DNA of 64,000 nucleotides from Fomes fomentarius (Eukaryota > Basidiomycota > Agaricomycetes > Polyporales > Polyporaceae), in contig JABYQN010000013.1 in assembly GCA_022606135.1 (NCBI GenBank), positions 186,001-250,000 of the forward strand, in the 5' to 3' direction. This document shows, in pieces, positions 1 through 10,939 of the stretch. Made by a program: the position numbers and the translations under genes. The notes under the pieces were generated by a model, which saw nothing but the letters and a program-made list of their open reading frames with translations, had not been told where the DNA came from and searched no databases. Within the stretch, counting starts at the first letter, position 1. Each line of letters opens with the position of its first letter.

Positions 1-620
1 TTGCAAATCGAGTCAGGAAAGAGGGATGGCGGTGTAGGCGACCAGACCGAGGGACGGGAAACGTTGAGAGGTGCTTTTATTGCGAATTGCGTGATAATAT
101 TGGGGCCCGACGGTACTCCTGACCGCGAGGTCACCATGGACAAGATGTGATAAATCTGGTCATCGGCATGGTGCCGGAGGACGAGCAAGTTCTGCGAGCC
201 AGTTGGATCGCAAATTGACGTAGTGAATGTGTCTTAATTGCTGATCCAGTTCCCCACCCATGGGTGTTTGTCCAGGCCAAACAGGTTGCACCATTTTGGA
301 GGCGTGGTGGCCGCAGTACTATATTGAATGCTTGTGAGAGACTCGGATAAGTCGGTCCAGGGAAGGCTTGCATGCCTGAAGTCTGTTTCAGATTCGTCAG
401 TCATCGTCAGAAGTACTGCAACTCCGAGACGTGGACTATAGATATGTGGTAGCTCTGATAATCTATCACCTGGGGCAGGACGCTGACTACGAAACAGCAC
501 TAAGTGTATTACTAGACTACTCGGCATCCGGCAAAGTTCAATCATGGGGACTGTAAATGCGAACCCATATGAATGCCTCCCTTCACTGCCCTATTCCGAC
601 CCTGAGCCAAGACTGCAAGT
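1..620 (-). promoter_or_regulatory. Diverged upstream region of a further glyoxal oxidase copy
   Basis: This stretch aligns, with many differences, to the region upstream of glyoxal oxidase copy A (about 3090-3710) and copy B (about 15465-16085). Blocks appear in the same order: a 'ggcatggtgccggaggacgag' block near 162, a 'cccatgggtgtttgtccagg' block near 257, 'gaatgcttgtgagag' near 325, and 'ccgaccctgagcc' near 597. No coding exon of that gene lies in the window, so its start would be just left of base 1. Homology of the blocks is seen directly; a third gene off the edge is inferred. Confidence 0.6.
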
Positions 621-1223
621 GTAACTTCAAGGCTGAGCTTTCGCACACCTTGCACCCACGTTCAGTGAACCGACTCACCACCCACGCTTCGGCGTGTACT
701 TTGAGTTCCCACTGGGGGAATCTATTTGTGTGACCCTAGGCGGTTACAGACAGTCTCATGCGAAACGCAGCTCTGATGTACCGGGATTCCGTGCAACGCC
801 CTGCCCCACTCTGCATGCATTTGGCCATTGACCGGCATGCACCCAGAATGCAACAGTTCATCACATGCTTTGTTGCCCCGGTGTTTCCCAACATCCAGTG
901 CTTGGCAAAGAAGCGACGGCACCTCCATGGTCTTGTAGCGATATATCAGAACATAGCTCGTGAGATCGCGGAGAAGCGTGGACAGGGAGGGAGGAGGAGG
1001 AGAGGAGCCTGGGAAGCTTCAAGCCTCTGAGTCTTTGCGCACACGTGCCAAACCTTTCTAGGTGTGTAGCCTGCCCTAAACACAAATGGTGCACTTCAAA
1101 GTCGATATCATATTCGAACGGCAATACACATGGATTTATGGCACCAACTACATCGTCGAACTCAACACTGGTCGCCAAAAAAAATAGATCATACAAGTAC
1201 AACGCAATTGGCACCGTGACAGC
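621..1223. other. Intergenic, right half shared with glyoxal oxidase copy B
   Basis: No gene is seen. From about base 1000 to the stop codon at 1224 the sequence matches the region 3' of copy B (about 13400-13610), so the duplicated unit includes 3' flanking DNA. The part from 621 to about 1000 has no counterpart that I can find in the window. Confidence 0.5.
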
Positions 1224-3085
1224 TCACTCGAGCGTCGGCGGTGAGTTCCCGCTACCGACCATCACCCAAGCGCCCTCACTCGTAACATTATCGACCGTGA
1301 GGAAGACGGTCGCTGGGCCAGGCGGGTAGACCCTGCCGTTAGGAGGCGTGACGAAGGTCAAGGACTTGGAGTCGGAGGAAATAGTAGCGTCCATGAACAC
1401 GAGACGCGCCCCGGAGTGGAAGGCATGGCTCGAGAAGCCGAGGTCCATCAACGCAACTGCAATGACCGATGTCAAAAAGCTGGCATATTTGCTAGGAGGG
1501 GAAGAATATCACCTTGCACCTTCGCATTAGGGTTGCTCAACGAGGAGGGTAGAGATATGGGGACTGTGATGCTCTGCCCGAACGGCACCTTGTCGGGGAT
1601 GTCGAGGATCTTCGGGCGCTCGACGAACATGAATGGTGGGTCGAGCGTCTCCACCCTGAACTCGCTTGGGAACGTAACGTTCGGCCCAACGACCGTCTGC
1701 CCATTGGGGTTGCTGCCAGCGACCAAGAAGTTGCCTTGCGGGGTGAGCGTCACGCTGGAGTGGTACATGCGGGCAATGTTAGTCGTCGGCATGCCTTCGT
1801 TAGAGATGCGCTGCCCAAGCGGAGCGTCGGGGGTGTAGATCGACGGGGTGAGTGCGGGGTGGTCCGCATTCGAGTTCCCGATGGGATGCTGGAGGCTGCC
1901 GGTACCACCCGCGAAGCCGGTCTGAGCACCGTTCGTGATGAGGACTTGGCCGTTCGGTATGTGCACAAGTTCGGGCAGCATCCGGGGCTCGAGCATGTGC
2001 TCGACCTCCCAGCCCTTCGCGATCCCCTCGGGAGTAAGCGTGATGCGCGAGCACTGGGTTGTCGCAGGCGTCTGGGAGGACAGAAGAGAGCGGTCCGATA
2101 TGTCCGCCTGGCTTCCTCCACACACGAGTACTTCGGGGATGAATTCGGGCGGGGAGAGCGGGAGGAGAATGGCGGAGCCGTCGATGGGGTTCGTGACGCG
2201 GACGTTGTTCGGAATGTCGGGGAGGATCGTCTCTGTGTTCTTCTCGATGTCATAGATGATCGACTGGTTGTTCGCGACCATGAACACCGTGCCGTCAGGG
2301 AGGGCGAAGGCTCTGCATAACTATGAGTACCAATGAATGCGTGGAGATAAGGGCACGTGCGCTCACCTGGGGAAGAGGTTCGCCGGCTCACTCCTCGCCA
2401 GGAAGGCAGACGGGCGGACGGCGTCTTCCTTGCTCGGGAAGAATTCGAAGCTGTTTTCGGGCATTTGGTTGTTGAAGAAGTCGGCAGCCTGGTTCGCGCC
2501 TCCGATGATCATAAGGCTGCCGTCGAAGATACGGATCGAGGAAGGGTAGTAGCGATCGGCGAGAAGGGTGAATGTGTCCGGGTTCTCGAACAGGGTGCAG
2601 CCCTCGCCGGTTGGAGACGCGCATGGCTCAAGGATCCGAATCGTTCTGGTACCCCCGGGGTGTATGAAAGGGTTGCCATCGAAAAACTGGTTATTGCCAC
2701 CAACGCTAGCCTGTCGCCGAGACAGTTAGTAACCGATAATTGACAAACGTGGCATGGGTGTGCTGGCACTCACCATGGTGCCGTTGCTGAGGAGCGCGCC
2801 ACTGGCACAGATTGAGTTCGTGAGGACGTCGAGGGGCTGAACGGTGCTCGTCTCGAGGTTCCAGAGCGCACCCCATGCCGAGTGACCGTTGATCTGCAGC
2901 GGATCATCCGACGCGCGGTCGAAGAAGACGACGAGGGTTGGAGAGACGACAATGGACTCAAGCGCGACGATGCCCGACGTCGTGTTCTTCAGGTCGAACC
3001 GCCAACCTGGAGCGTCGGGCACCGAGGGTGCCGCGCGGACAAGCGACGTGAACAGTGGGAGGAGTGAGAGTGCAGACCACTTCAT
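1224..3085 (-). CDS. glx: Glyoxal oxidase (AA5 copper radical oxidase), copy A
   Basis: Extracellular copper radical oxidase that oxidises glyoxal and methylglyoxal-type aldehydes to acids and gives H2O2 for lignin-degrading peroxidases. Four exons on the minus strand: 3085-2774, 2710-2367, 2312-1513 and 1456-1224, with GT..AG introns of 54-63 bp, giving 562 aa, the usual length of the family. The start [12 protein letters not shown] opens a signal peptide ending near residue 20. Copper and radical ligands are visible: Cys93 in SICASG and Tyr158 in DRYYPS (cross-linked Cys-Tyr cofactor), Tyr402-His403 in RMYHSS and His496 in SSHAF. The C-terminus GNSPPTLE is typical. Copy B has the same exon lengths except for one missing codon in exon 3. 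A TATA-like box lies 80 bp upstream of the ATG. No disabling change was seen. Confidence 0.93.
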
Positions 3086-3165
3086 CTTGAAAAATGAACC
3101 AGATACCAGGAAGAACGACCTAGGCGGGGTACGACTAGGCTGAGGATAGCAAACTCTGGAAGGTG

Positions 3166-3173
3166 ATTATATA
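3166..3173 (-). promoter_or_regulatory. TATA box of glyoxal oxidase copy A
   Basis: The minus strand reads TATATAAT about 80 bp upstream of the ATG at 3085. The same box lies at 15539-15546 upstream of copy B, inside upstream DNA that is nearly identical in both copies. Confidence 0.55.
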
Positions 3174-3703
3174 GTGAGCTCTGTTCTGCACGGGACATCG
3201 TTGGGACCTGACAGTACTCTCATGAGGGCCGCAAAGGACACGAACACTCTATTCACCGGCACGGTGCCGAAAGACAAGCACGATACGACGAGCTGCAGGC
3301 GTACTGGGCCTGTTGCGCCGACTGTCCCACATATGTGTGTTTTTTCAGGTTTACAAGGTTGCAGGGGCAACACTATCTTGAGTGCTTGTGGGATAGTGCG
3401 TTGATGTAAGTAGGTGAAGACGCCGTGGACGTTCTGAAATAAATACATACCTGATAGTCTGGTCTATTTTTGTGGGTTCCGGTCACAGAGAATGAGTATG
3501 CAGTAATCCCAATGACATGACCACCTTCCAGTGCAAGGGTATGGCTCGAGCATGGGAGGACGACGCTCAGTGTATTCAACATGATGTACAAAATAGACTG
3601 GTTCATTCAGCATCCGACTTCGGTTCGTTCAGGGCGGGGGTGCAAGTGAGGTCGTATAAATGCCTCAGGTCTCTATACCGACCCTGATCCAAAAACTCAG
3701 ATC

Positions 3704-3753
3704 TCAGAGCTTCGCCTTCTCGTTCCCGCGCTCTTCAACCACCGGATTAATGT
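3704..3753 (-). pseudogene. 3' scrap of the fumarylacetoacetate hydrolase family gene
   Basis: The minus strand here encodes about 16 codons, INPVVEERGNEKAKL plus stop, almost identical to the C-terminus of the complete gene at 16080-17714. Similarity ends at 3753, so only the tail of the neighbouring gene came along when the glyoxal oxidase unit was duplicated. It cannot be a working gene. Confidence 0.85.
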
Positions 3754-4354
3754 GGCTTCCTAATTGCGTGTGTAGGCCGTCGTTCACGGCGTGAAGTAAA
3801 ACCTAGGAATGTCAGTAGAACTTGGGATGGGGGGAACGAACGCCGACCGCGAGCCTTAGGCCCCTGGGGCGAAGGTGCAGCGCGGTGGGTTCGTTTCGAG
3901 CGCGAGGAGCATGGTGAATGTTTGTTCAGCCGCGCTCCAGGGCGCTGGTTTTCCGTCTAAGCGGGAGGGAGGGCTTGGGATGCTCTTTGACGAGCTGACG
4001 CCGGATGTGGAAGAAGGAAGAGAGATGACGCGGGCGCTTGCGCGCCCGAGCGCCTTCCACATCCGGCCGCACGCTTGGTAAGCACAAGTTCTAGCCACGC
4101 TCCACGACAGACGCTGGCCCACAATCGATCGCCAGAAGTGTTCAGGTAAACTCAGCGGGACTCGGAGTTGGCCTTTGACGAAGATATAGTCAATACATGT
4201 GGTTCCCTCAAAGGTCTCATTCATGGGGAATTCATGTGAGATTTCAATTAGCCCAAAAGGAAACCTGAGGAGTGAGATAAGATGCAATATAGAATAGTTG
4301 AGCAAGGAAACCTACCCAAGGGCCATAAAGGAGCCCCCTCGAAAATCACCTTCA
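3754..4354. other. Unique sequence at the duplication breakpoint
   Basis: This lies between the end of duplicated unit A and the 2.35-kb TIR element. The minus strand is open from 4305 to 3856 (about 149 codons; includes LPEHFWRSIVGQ and ALETNPPRCTFAPGA at its end). I do not recognise the translation, and it may be the end of an unrelated gene carried to the breakpoint or chance. No RNA gene or repeat was seen. Confidence 0.3.
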
Positions 4355-4670
4355 TCATCAGGAAAAACCCCCTTAGCCAATAAGAGCTGATTCTCTCTAT
4401 TTAGCCTGTGTAGTGCACATTTGTAATGTCCAGCCAATTGATTAAAACTGTAAGGGTAGGGCATCCATCAGACACAAATGTGCACAATTTGTGACAATTG
4501 TGATATATTTTCACACAATCTGAGACTCCATATTACTGGTCACTCCAAAGTCACTGACAACTGTGTACTCAGGTGACTTATGGCACAATACTCTCATTAT
4601 AGAGCTGTCTTGCAGATGATGCCCAGAGATTGAAAAACAAAAAACAGATGAATAGTTGTTGCCCACCACT

Positions 4671-4740
4671 GGGTTTAAACCAGCGACCTTACCATGTTGA
4701 TTTCAGACCACATCCAACAGCCTCCCAAACCACTACACCA
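4671..4740 (-). repeat. tRNA-like pol III promoter, possible SINE head
   Basis: Read on the minus strand, TGGTGTAGTGG (4740-4730) resembles a tRNA A box and GGTTTAAACCC (4681-4671) a B box, 70 bp from the start of one to the end of the other. A tRNA cloverleaf cannot be drawn. The spacing and orientation would suit the head of a tRNA-derived SINE running towards lower coordinates, but no tail or second copy was found here. Confidence 0.3.
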
Positions 4741-5289
4741 TCTGAACACACTAAGCCCAGCCACTACACAGCCAGCCTTCTTTGCTGACTTAGGGACTTA
4801 TTCTGTTGTGTATGACTGTCATGGACACTGTACCAGCACCTCTTTCAGCACCTCTTTTGTGTCACTCCATCACCCCTTGTTACCATCAGTCACTCAGGTG
4901 GCTGCTCATTTTCCCTTTTGGTCCTACCCTTTCTCTCAGTTTTAATTCCCCCTTCTGGTCTCCCACATGACTCACTTCTGTTTTTTGGCGGAGCACATAT
5001 GCTGAGTATCTTAATTGCCCCAGAGGTACACCAAAAGACAGTTCAGTGTGCTGAGCACACTTTCAGGATCTCTTCTGGAGTATGCAAATAAATATCATAC
5101 CAACATAGAGCATAGGTTTTTGTGAACATATGGGCCTAAACTGGGGAGTGACTACCGCTGCAGGGAAATGCATATACAAACTGAGTGTCACATGATTCAC
5201 TTTTGCTCACCATGACTCCCACACCCTTGGGACTCTCTATGACTCATTCCCCATCAGTTTTTTGGCATTGCTTAGCACCCCAATAGTAT

Positions 5290-5520
5290 ATAATAGTCTG
5301 TATGTCAGATACAGACATAGCATGAGTCAGACATAAGGTCTTGAAGAGTCCAGTGCAGTGTAGAATGCACTGGTATGCACAGGAATGCACAGTAAACCAT
5401 ATGGTCATGGGAACATACAGTACAAAAGCAAAGGAAACCATAAATGGTAAGTAGAAACACAGCCTATCTAACCATATGACCATAAACAAGTGTACACAAC
5501 TCTGGTCCAAGCACAGCCAG
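5290..5520 (-). repeat. Dispersed repeat related to 21.24-21.47 kb
   Basis: Read on the minus strand, this matches plus-strand 21237-21470 over its length, including 'ccagagttgtgtaca', 'taccatttatggtt' and 'ccttatgtctgactcatgct'. The two copies are inverted relative to each other and lie in unrelated surroundings. They appear to be parts of the same LTR-like repeat family. Confidence 0.6.
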
Positions 5521-6287
5521 TAGTCTGTAGGCATTGGCATGGGTAAACCCGTGGGTGTCTAGGCCATGACCCACATCTGTACCCACTAGAAACCCATACC
5601 CATTCCCATGGGTACAGGTTTTCTACAGGTAATGGGCGCTTATTTGCGGGTGTGGGTATATTCAACACTATAGACCTCTCATAACATGCCTCACTGGTCT
5701 CTTTCTTGTCTCTCTCCTCATCATTGACTGTACTGGTGCTTCTCTAGTCCACTAAGCTTCGTATCCTTTAGTTCTTCTGGAATCTAGTAGCTGGTACCAA
5801 CCCCTCAGCTTTACAACCAACTCATCCTTACTGGCAGTTCCTTTTCTTTGTCTTAGCAAGATTTTGTGAGGGCAAAAAAGGGGTCAAAATGTCCTTTGGT
5901 ACAGGAAATAGGTGAGCACCAACTTGGAACATTGATTTTTAAGTCCTTCCTTCACATATCCTGGCATTGTCACTCCAATATCTGGGGGAGATCATGTCTG
6001 TTTGTCTTGGCTATAGGCTTGTTTGAAAGCTACAGTCTGTCGCTTTTGAATGAGATTGACGCCAAGAGGATCTGAGAGGAGCTCATACATATGTTACAGG
6101 TATTGTAAATCAGTGATATGCAATCACCATTATCCCCATAGTGGGGGTTGTATCCATCAGATGTTTACGTTCAATATGCCATTGGACAGTCCCTGAATGT
6201 GACTTTCCAATGCCATACTGAATGTAGAATTCTGACCTCAACTAACCAGGTTATGATACACGTTATGGATGTCACAACCCGAGGACA

Positions 6288-6376
6288 CGGGTATGGGTAT
6301 GGTCACAGGTATGACATGTGTGACCCATACCCATACCCACGTGGGTATGGGTATGGATACCCACATGGGTTTTCTG
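6288..6376. repeat. GGGTAT/ATACCC simple repeat
   Basis: Clusters of GGGTAT and its complement alternate here (for example 6289-6300 and 6324-6362). A looser stretch of the same kind, with ACCCAT and GGGTAC words, lies at about 5565-5620. It is low-complexity DNA inside the TIR element. It is not the TTAGGG telomere repeat. Confidence 0.6.
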
Positions 6377-6733
6377 TACCTGTGCCAATGCCTAGTAGTC
6401 TGGAAGTTCAACACTTATGATGACAATTATACTACCTTCCAATGAATGAATAATGGTTGCTCACTATATCTAATGGTATTGACTGTTGCTGGCCATGCTT
6501 GCTAATTGTCCAAGATCATCAACTAAACCTGAGTACATGTGCAATAAATGACTTCAAATCATCCCTAATCAGTATCTGTTCATGCTTGCTGATCACCCTA
6601 CCTTTCTATTTTGTGTAAATCAGCTACTGTGTGTAAATTGGCCCTAAATAAGCTGGTTATTATCAAATAGTACTAATCAGCTAGGGGGGTTTTTCCTGAT
6701 GACTTTAGCTATTACACAGATGGAGGGTGGGTT

Positions 6734-7024
6734 GTGTTAATGAGGGATCAGTTCTTGGAGCAGTGTAATGAGGATTGGGCATGGGCAGGTTTGGAGACAT
6801 TGTTGGGGCATTGCTTTAGAATTGGAGGGGTGACAGAGCTGTTGCTAAGGGGAACACATCTGCATGTGGTTGCAGCAATAGGCAGCTGGAAGCTGAGGGC
6901 ATTCTTGGAGTACTGGCAGAAGATTGAGGCAATCATAGCATTATTTGTGTCTCAGGCATCAGACATGGGGCAGGTTTGGTTGATGAGACAGTCAATGGAG
7001 AACTTTAGAAGAAGACATAGTTGA
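6734..7024 (+). pseudogene. Tyrosine recombinase C-terminal fragment
   Basis: A 96-codon open stretch contains GHCFRIGG-TELLLRG and GSWKLRAFLEYW. This is the H-x-x-R block and the following helix of tyrosine recombinases of the Crypton/DIRS type common in basidiomycete genomes. Only the C-terminal part is present, and the usual second Thr after FRIGG is Val. The stop codon at 7022-7024 overlaps the target duplication of the copia element that starts at 7028. It is probably a remnant of an older element broken by the TIR element on its left. Confidence 0.5.
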
Positions 7025-7027
7025 TTG

Positions 7028-7308
7028 TATTGAGGTAGAGCTGGCAACATGCGAGACCTAGACAGTACAGACTACATGGATGGTCAATATAATGCATAGG
7101 GGCATATGGTGGGGAGGGCTCACCAGTACTTTAGTAAGGGGAAAAGACTGAAGTACCAGATGGATGATCTATGGTATAAGTAGGAGATCGCACAATGGAA
7201 ACATGAGGTGGATCAGCAGAAGCAAGATAAGCCCACATTGTGGGCATACACTGATCCAGAACAGAATGGAAGTCAAGGCGGACTGACATCAGCGCTTGGA
7301 CTTCAACA
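7028..7308 (-). repeat. 3' LTR of the copia element
   Basis: This 281-bp LTR is homologous to 11740-11968. It carries about 52 bp near its middle (about 7071-7125) that the other LTR lacks. In the 183 bp shared up to the terminus the LTRs differ at 15 positions, all transitions. Confidence 0.9.
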
Positions 7309-7380
7309 CTCCCCCTCAAGCCTGACGAAGACTGAGTGTGAACACGTGCACATTCAATTGCAGATGCAGTAAGGCTTCCG

Positions 7381-8714
7381 TCAAGAGGTCAGTGGCCATC
7401 CCATTAGTTGGACAGTACTCGAGGACGACAGTCCTATTTGAGATGAGTTCGCAAATGAAATGATACTGGATGTTGATATGTTTTGTGTGAGCGTGAAACA
7501 TGTCAGAATTAGCAGCAAGGTTGAGCACACTTTTGTTGTCACAGCGAAGCAGCGTTGGTCGAGTGATGGGAGAGGAGAGTTCAGATAGGAGAGACCATAT
7601 AACTGAATGAGCTTCTGAGAAGAATCCGAGGTGGTGATGTATTCAGCCTCAGTGGACGACAACACAATAATGGGCTGCTTGTTTGAGCACCAACTGATTG
7701 CACCGCCATTGTAAAGGAAGGCATAACCAGTTATCAAGTGACGATGCACCTGAGAGGCCCAATTGGCATCTGTGTATCCAAATAGACCTTCAGTGGAGTT
7801 GCCAAAAGTAAGAATGAGGTCGTGCATACCTTTGAGGTACTGCAGTGTGCATTCCGCTGCCTCCCAATGAAGAGTCGCGGGATCAGACATGAAATGGGTG
7901 AGTGTGGAGACGGCATATGTGATGTCTGGTCACGTACTGATGGCTGCATACATCAGAGAACCAATGAGTTGCGCATAGGGCTTGCCGCACATTACATTGC
8001 ATTCATCCTCTATAAGCTTGAATGTGAAGAGATATGTGTGCAGGTCAGTGGGGACGGTGAGTGGGTGCGAATCCGTCAAATGGAATTGCATGAGCATAGT
8101 GTTGGCATAGGCACGTTGGGAGAGCGAGATGGTGTGTGCATTGCAGTTGTGTCGAATCTCGGAACCCAGGAGCCAGCAGATCTCGCCTAAGTCGACAATC
8201 TCAAAATGCTGCTGCAACTGGTCTTTGAGTTCATGCATCCACATCTTCCCTTTAGTGACAAGTGTGCAGTTGTTGACATGGATGATGATGATGATGACCA
8301 TGGCGGCTGTTACAAGGTGGAATACGCCAGGGTCATAATCACTTTGTTTGAGGCCGATTTCAGCCATAAGTTTACAGATGATGCAATACCACATGAGACC
8401 AGCTTGTTTGAGGCCATAGTGTGCCTTGATGAGGTGCCATACGAAATGTTCCTGACCAGGGACTTTAAATCCGGGTGGTTGATGCATATAGATGGTTTTG
8501 TCTAATTGCCCATTTAGGTAAGTGTTCTTATGCAAGCGGTTGGGGAGGTGGTCTGTGTGTAGTCAATACCATAGACTTGTAAAAATCCCTGTGCACAGAG
8601 CTGCACCTTGAATTTGACAATTTTGTTATTCTTGTTGCGCTTTTTGTGGAGTGCCCACACAGCTCCAATGATGTTCACATTCGGAGGTTGCTCAACTAAC
8701 TCATATGTCCCCAT
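7381..8714 (-). pseudogene. copia reverse transcriptase and RNase H, inactive
   Basis: The minus strand shows the RT start (GTYELVEQPP, then a broken RNK region), the block PPGFKVPGQ through HYGLKQAG, and then RNase H with GYTDANWA and LSSTEAEY. The catalytic Y/HVDD motif reads HVNN (codons at 8269-8274 are AAC AAC), so both metal-binding aspartates are lost by G-to-A changes. Frameshifts or stops separate the 8714-8514, 8535-7930 and 7890-7381 parts. It cannot polymerise. Confidence 0.9.
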
Positions 8715-8984
8715 TTGTTTGATTCAGTCCAATTCATCTCGCATCGACACAAGCCACTCCTTGCATTCAGGTCCGATCATGGCACTGCAGTAGGTGGACT
8801 TGTCTGAAGAGCCCATGGCGGCAAAGGCATACAACAGCATACCTGTGTAGACTCCAGCATCTATATCTGGCTCTGCAGCACAGTTGATGTGGCTTTTGCA
8901 GCTGCAGTTGCACTTCTCCTCATACTCCCCCTCAAACTCCCCCTCTCCCCAAATCTCGCTTGTGAGCTGGGCTGCCTTAGAGAA

Positions 8985-10040
8985 TCAATATCTAGGCAAC
9001 TTCTGGGTGCCTCTACTGCCCATCGACCCCTTGCCAGACTGGATGTCGTGGATACACCTAGATGGCGCATGCAGACATCTCAGATGACCCTCCAGCTCTA
9101 CTGGCATGGGTGCAACTGGTTCAGTGACATCTCGCTCGACCATCTGCAGCATGGAAAGCTCAGGAGGCTGCAGAGGTGTGATGTTGGGTTCAGGTTTGGG
9201 TGGGGCAGGAGGTTGATCTGGTGGAGGAGGGATGGGCTTGGGTGGTGCAGGTGGATTAGGAGGTTGTGCAGATGATTCAGGTACGTTTTGCTGTGGTGCG
9301 GGTTGAAGGGCAGGTGCAGAAGGAGGTGGAGGAGGTCCGGGAGGATCACTGGGCACGTTCAGGACATCGCCAGGTGAGTTCTCCTCGGACTGGATGTGGA
9401 TGGTAAAAGTTGTGCTGGGAGGGTCTGGTTTGATGTGAATGTTCCGCTCGATTGAGATGGTAAGTCGCTCAGGCCAGTATATTTTCTGTCCCTTACTGAC
9501 CTGACTGTAGCCAACCCATTGACCCGATTTCAACTTTGGGTCGAGTTTCCCCAATTTCTCCCGCAAAACCCAACATTTTGCGCCAAAACATGGGAAGTCC
9601 GACAGATCAGGCTTCTCGCCTGTCGCTAACCCATACAGAGTCACACCAGGTGTATTCTTGGTCGATGTACGATTGCGAAGCCAGGCGGCGTGCAAGATCG
9701 CCTCACCCCACAAGAATTCCGGGAGGTGAGCATCGAACAGGACGGCACGAGCATGCTCAGCAAGTGTGCAATTCAACCACTCTGCTTTGCTGTTCTGCGC
9801 TGGTGAGTTGTGGATGGGTCATTGTGACGTACCCTGGGACTCGAGGTGAGTGTTCAGCTCATTACTGGTGTACTCACCACCTCAGTCGCTTTGCAGGGTT
9901 TTGATGTACGGCACATTACGATGGACCTTAGTCCATGCCTCATACACCTTGTAGCATACAGAGGCTTCCCCTTTTGTCCACATGAGCACAATGATTGCCT
10001 CGTCACTGTAGCCGTCTAGAAAAGTAATAAAATATTCTTT
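8985..10040 (-). pseudogene. copia integrase region, broken
   Basis: The minus strand carries the catalytic core and C-terminal integrase region: FLDGYSDEAI after the stop at 10041, a GGEYTSNEL block, NSPAQNSKAEWLN, EFLWGEAILHAAWLRNR and CWVLREKLGKLDPK, followed by a Pro-rich linker towards RT. At least two further in-frame TGA codons lie in the core, one where LQSD-x-GGEYT would need Arg (CGA to TGA). Confidence 0.85.
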
Positions 10041-10895
10041 TCAGTCCCACGACCGTACCTGCGCTTTGCCCCAAACATCAGAGTGAACAAGCTTGCTGTA
10101 CTGCATAGCTTGTGGATGTTGACGTGTCTTTGGAAAGGACTGCTTCACTTGCTGGCAGACCTCACAGAACTCCACTTTGGCTGTATTGAGATCAATACCT
10201 GTGATGGTTCCTTGTGTGACCATCCTCTGAAGAGTCGGTGGATAGGCGTCTCCCATCTGATGATGGAACTCGAGTGCAGACATCATCATCACAGCGGTTT
10301 TGCTTGTGGGTGATGTTCTGTGCGGTTCTACACCGAAGAGAGGGAAGACACCATGCCATCCGGGAATCGGGACCAGGGTGTTGCCAATAGGAGTAGTGAT
10401 CTTGCAAGTGTTGCATTCAGAATGGACGCAAAATCCGACGTGCATGAGGCAGCTGACAGAGATGAGGGATATGGGCATGGACGGAGTGTAGAGTACGTCG
10501 TGTAGCACAAACTCATCCTGTATGCTGTTGCCACACGGTATTGCAATGCAAATGCTTCCCATTCCTGTCGCGTAAAACTTGTGACTGTCTGCAGAGCTGA
10601 TGGGTACGGGTGTGATTTCACGGAACATCACGAAGTTGTTGTGGTGGGGCTCGAAATGATGCGACGTGCCCAAATCAATCAGGCGGGTATACAGAGAAAT
10701 GGGCATTCCATTCGACAAAACCTTCGCAAAATCTGTAGGTACAAAGTATGTGGACTCATCCCAGAATGTGTAGTCTTCGGTGCGGGGAGTAATGGTAGCA
10801 GCGACAGAAGTGGTGGGGGTAGCGAGAGCAGATGCGATGGCGACGGTGGTGGTCGTAGTGGCAGATGCACCAGATTCATCCTTCTTCTTCTTCAC
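10041..10895 (-). pseudogene. copia protease and GAG-pre-integrase region
   Basis: A 284-codon open stretch. The aspartic protease motif near LYTRLIDLGTSHHFEP has DLG (codons 10676-10668) where copia proteases have DSG; TCG to TTG is a one-base change at a CpG. The GAG-pre-integrase zinc-binding part follows, with HHQMGDAY and CEVCQQVKQSFPKTRQHP. It ends at a TGA at 10041-10043 inside the integrase. Confidence 0.85.
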
Positions 10896-10939
10896 TTGAT
10901 GATGGCCCTTGCCCTTTCCAGGTCCCTTCCCTTCTGCAC

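Larger units (their letters stand above)
1000..3752. repeat. Segmental duplication, unit A
   Basis: About 2.75 kb carrying glyoxal oxidase copy A, its 3' flank and about 650 bp upstream is repeated in the same orientation at about 13400-16128 (unit B). Similarity stops abruptly at about 3752, inside what in unit B is the last exon of the fumarylacetoacetate hydrolase family gene. The left end near 1000 is less sharp. The two units are separated by about 9.6 kb of mostly mobile DNA. Confidence 0.8.
4355..6702. mobile_element. 2.35-kb element with 23-bp terminal inverted repeats
   Basis: Bases 4355-4377 (starting TCATCAGGAAAAACCCCC) and 6680-6702 are inverted copies with one mismatch. The interior is A+T-rich compared with the gene regions and encodes no transposase that I can recognise. 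It holds a tRNA-like promoter, a dispersed repeat related to 21.2 kb and a GGGTAT-type simple repeat, so it looks like a non-autonomous DNA transposon with nested insertions. No convincing target-site duplication was found, so the exact ends are open. Confidence 0.5.

Noticed and set aside
6288..6376. GGGTAT repeats as telomere-like DNA
   Set aside because: Not the TTAGGG unit, mixed orientation, and inside an A+T-rich transposon-like element.
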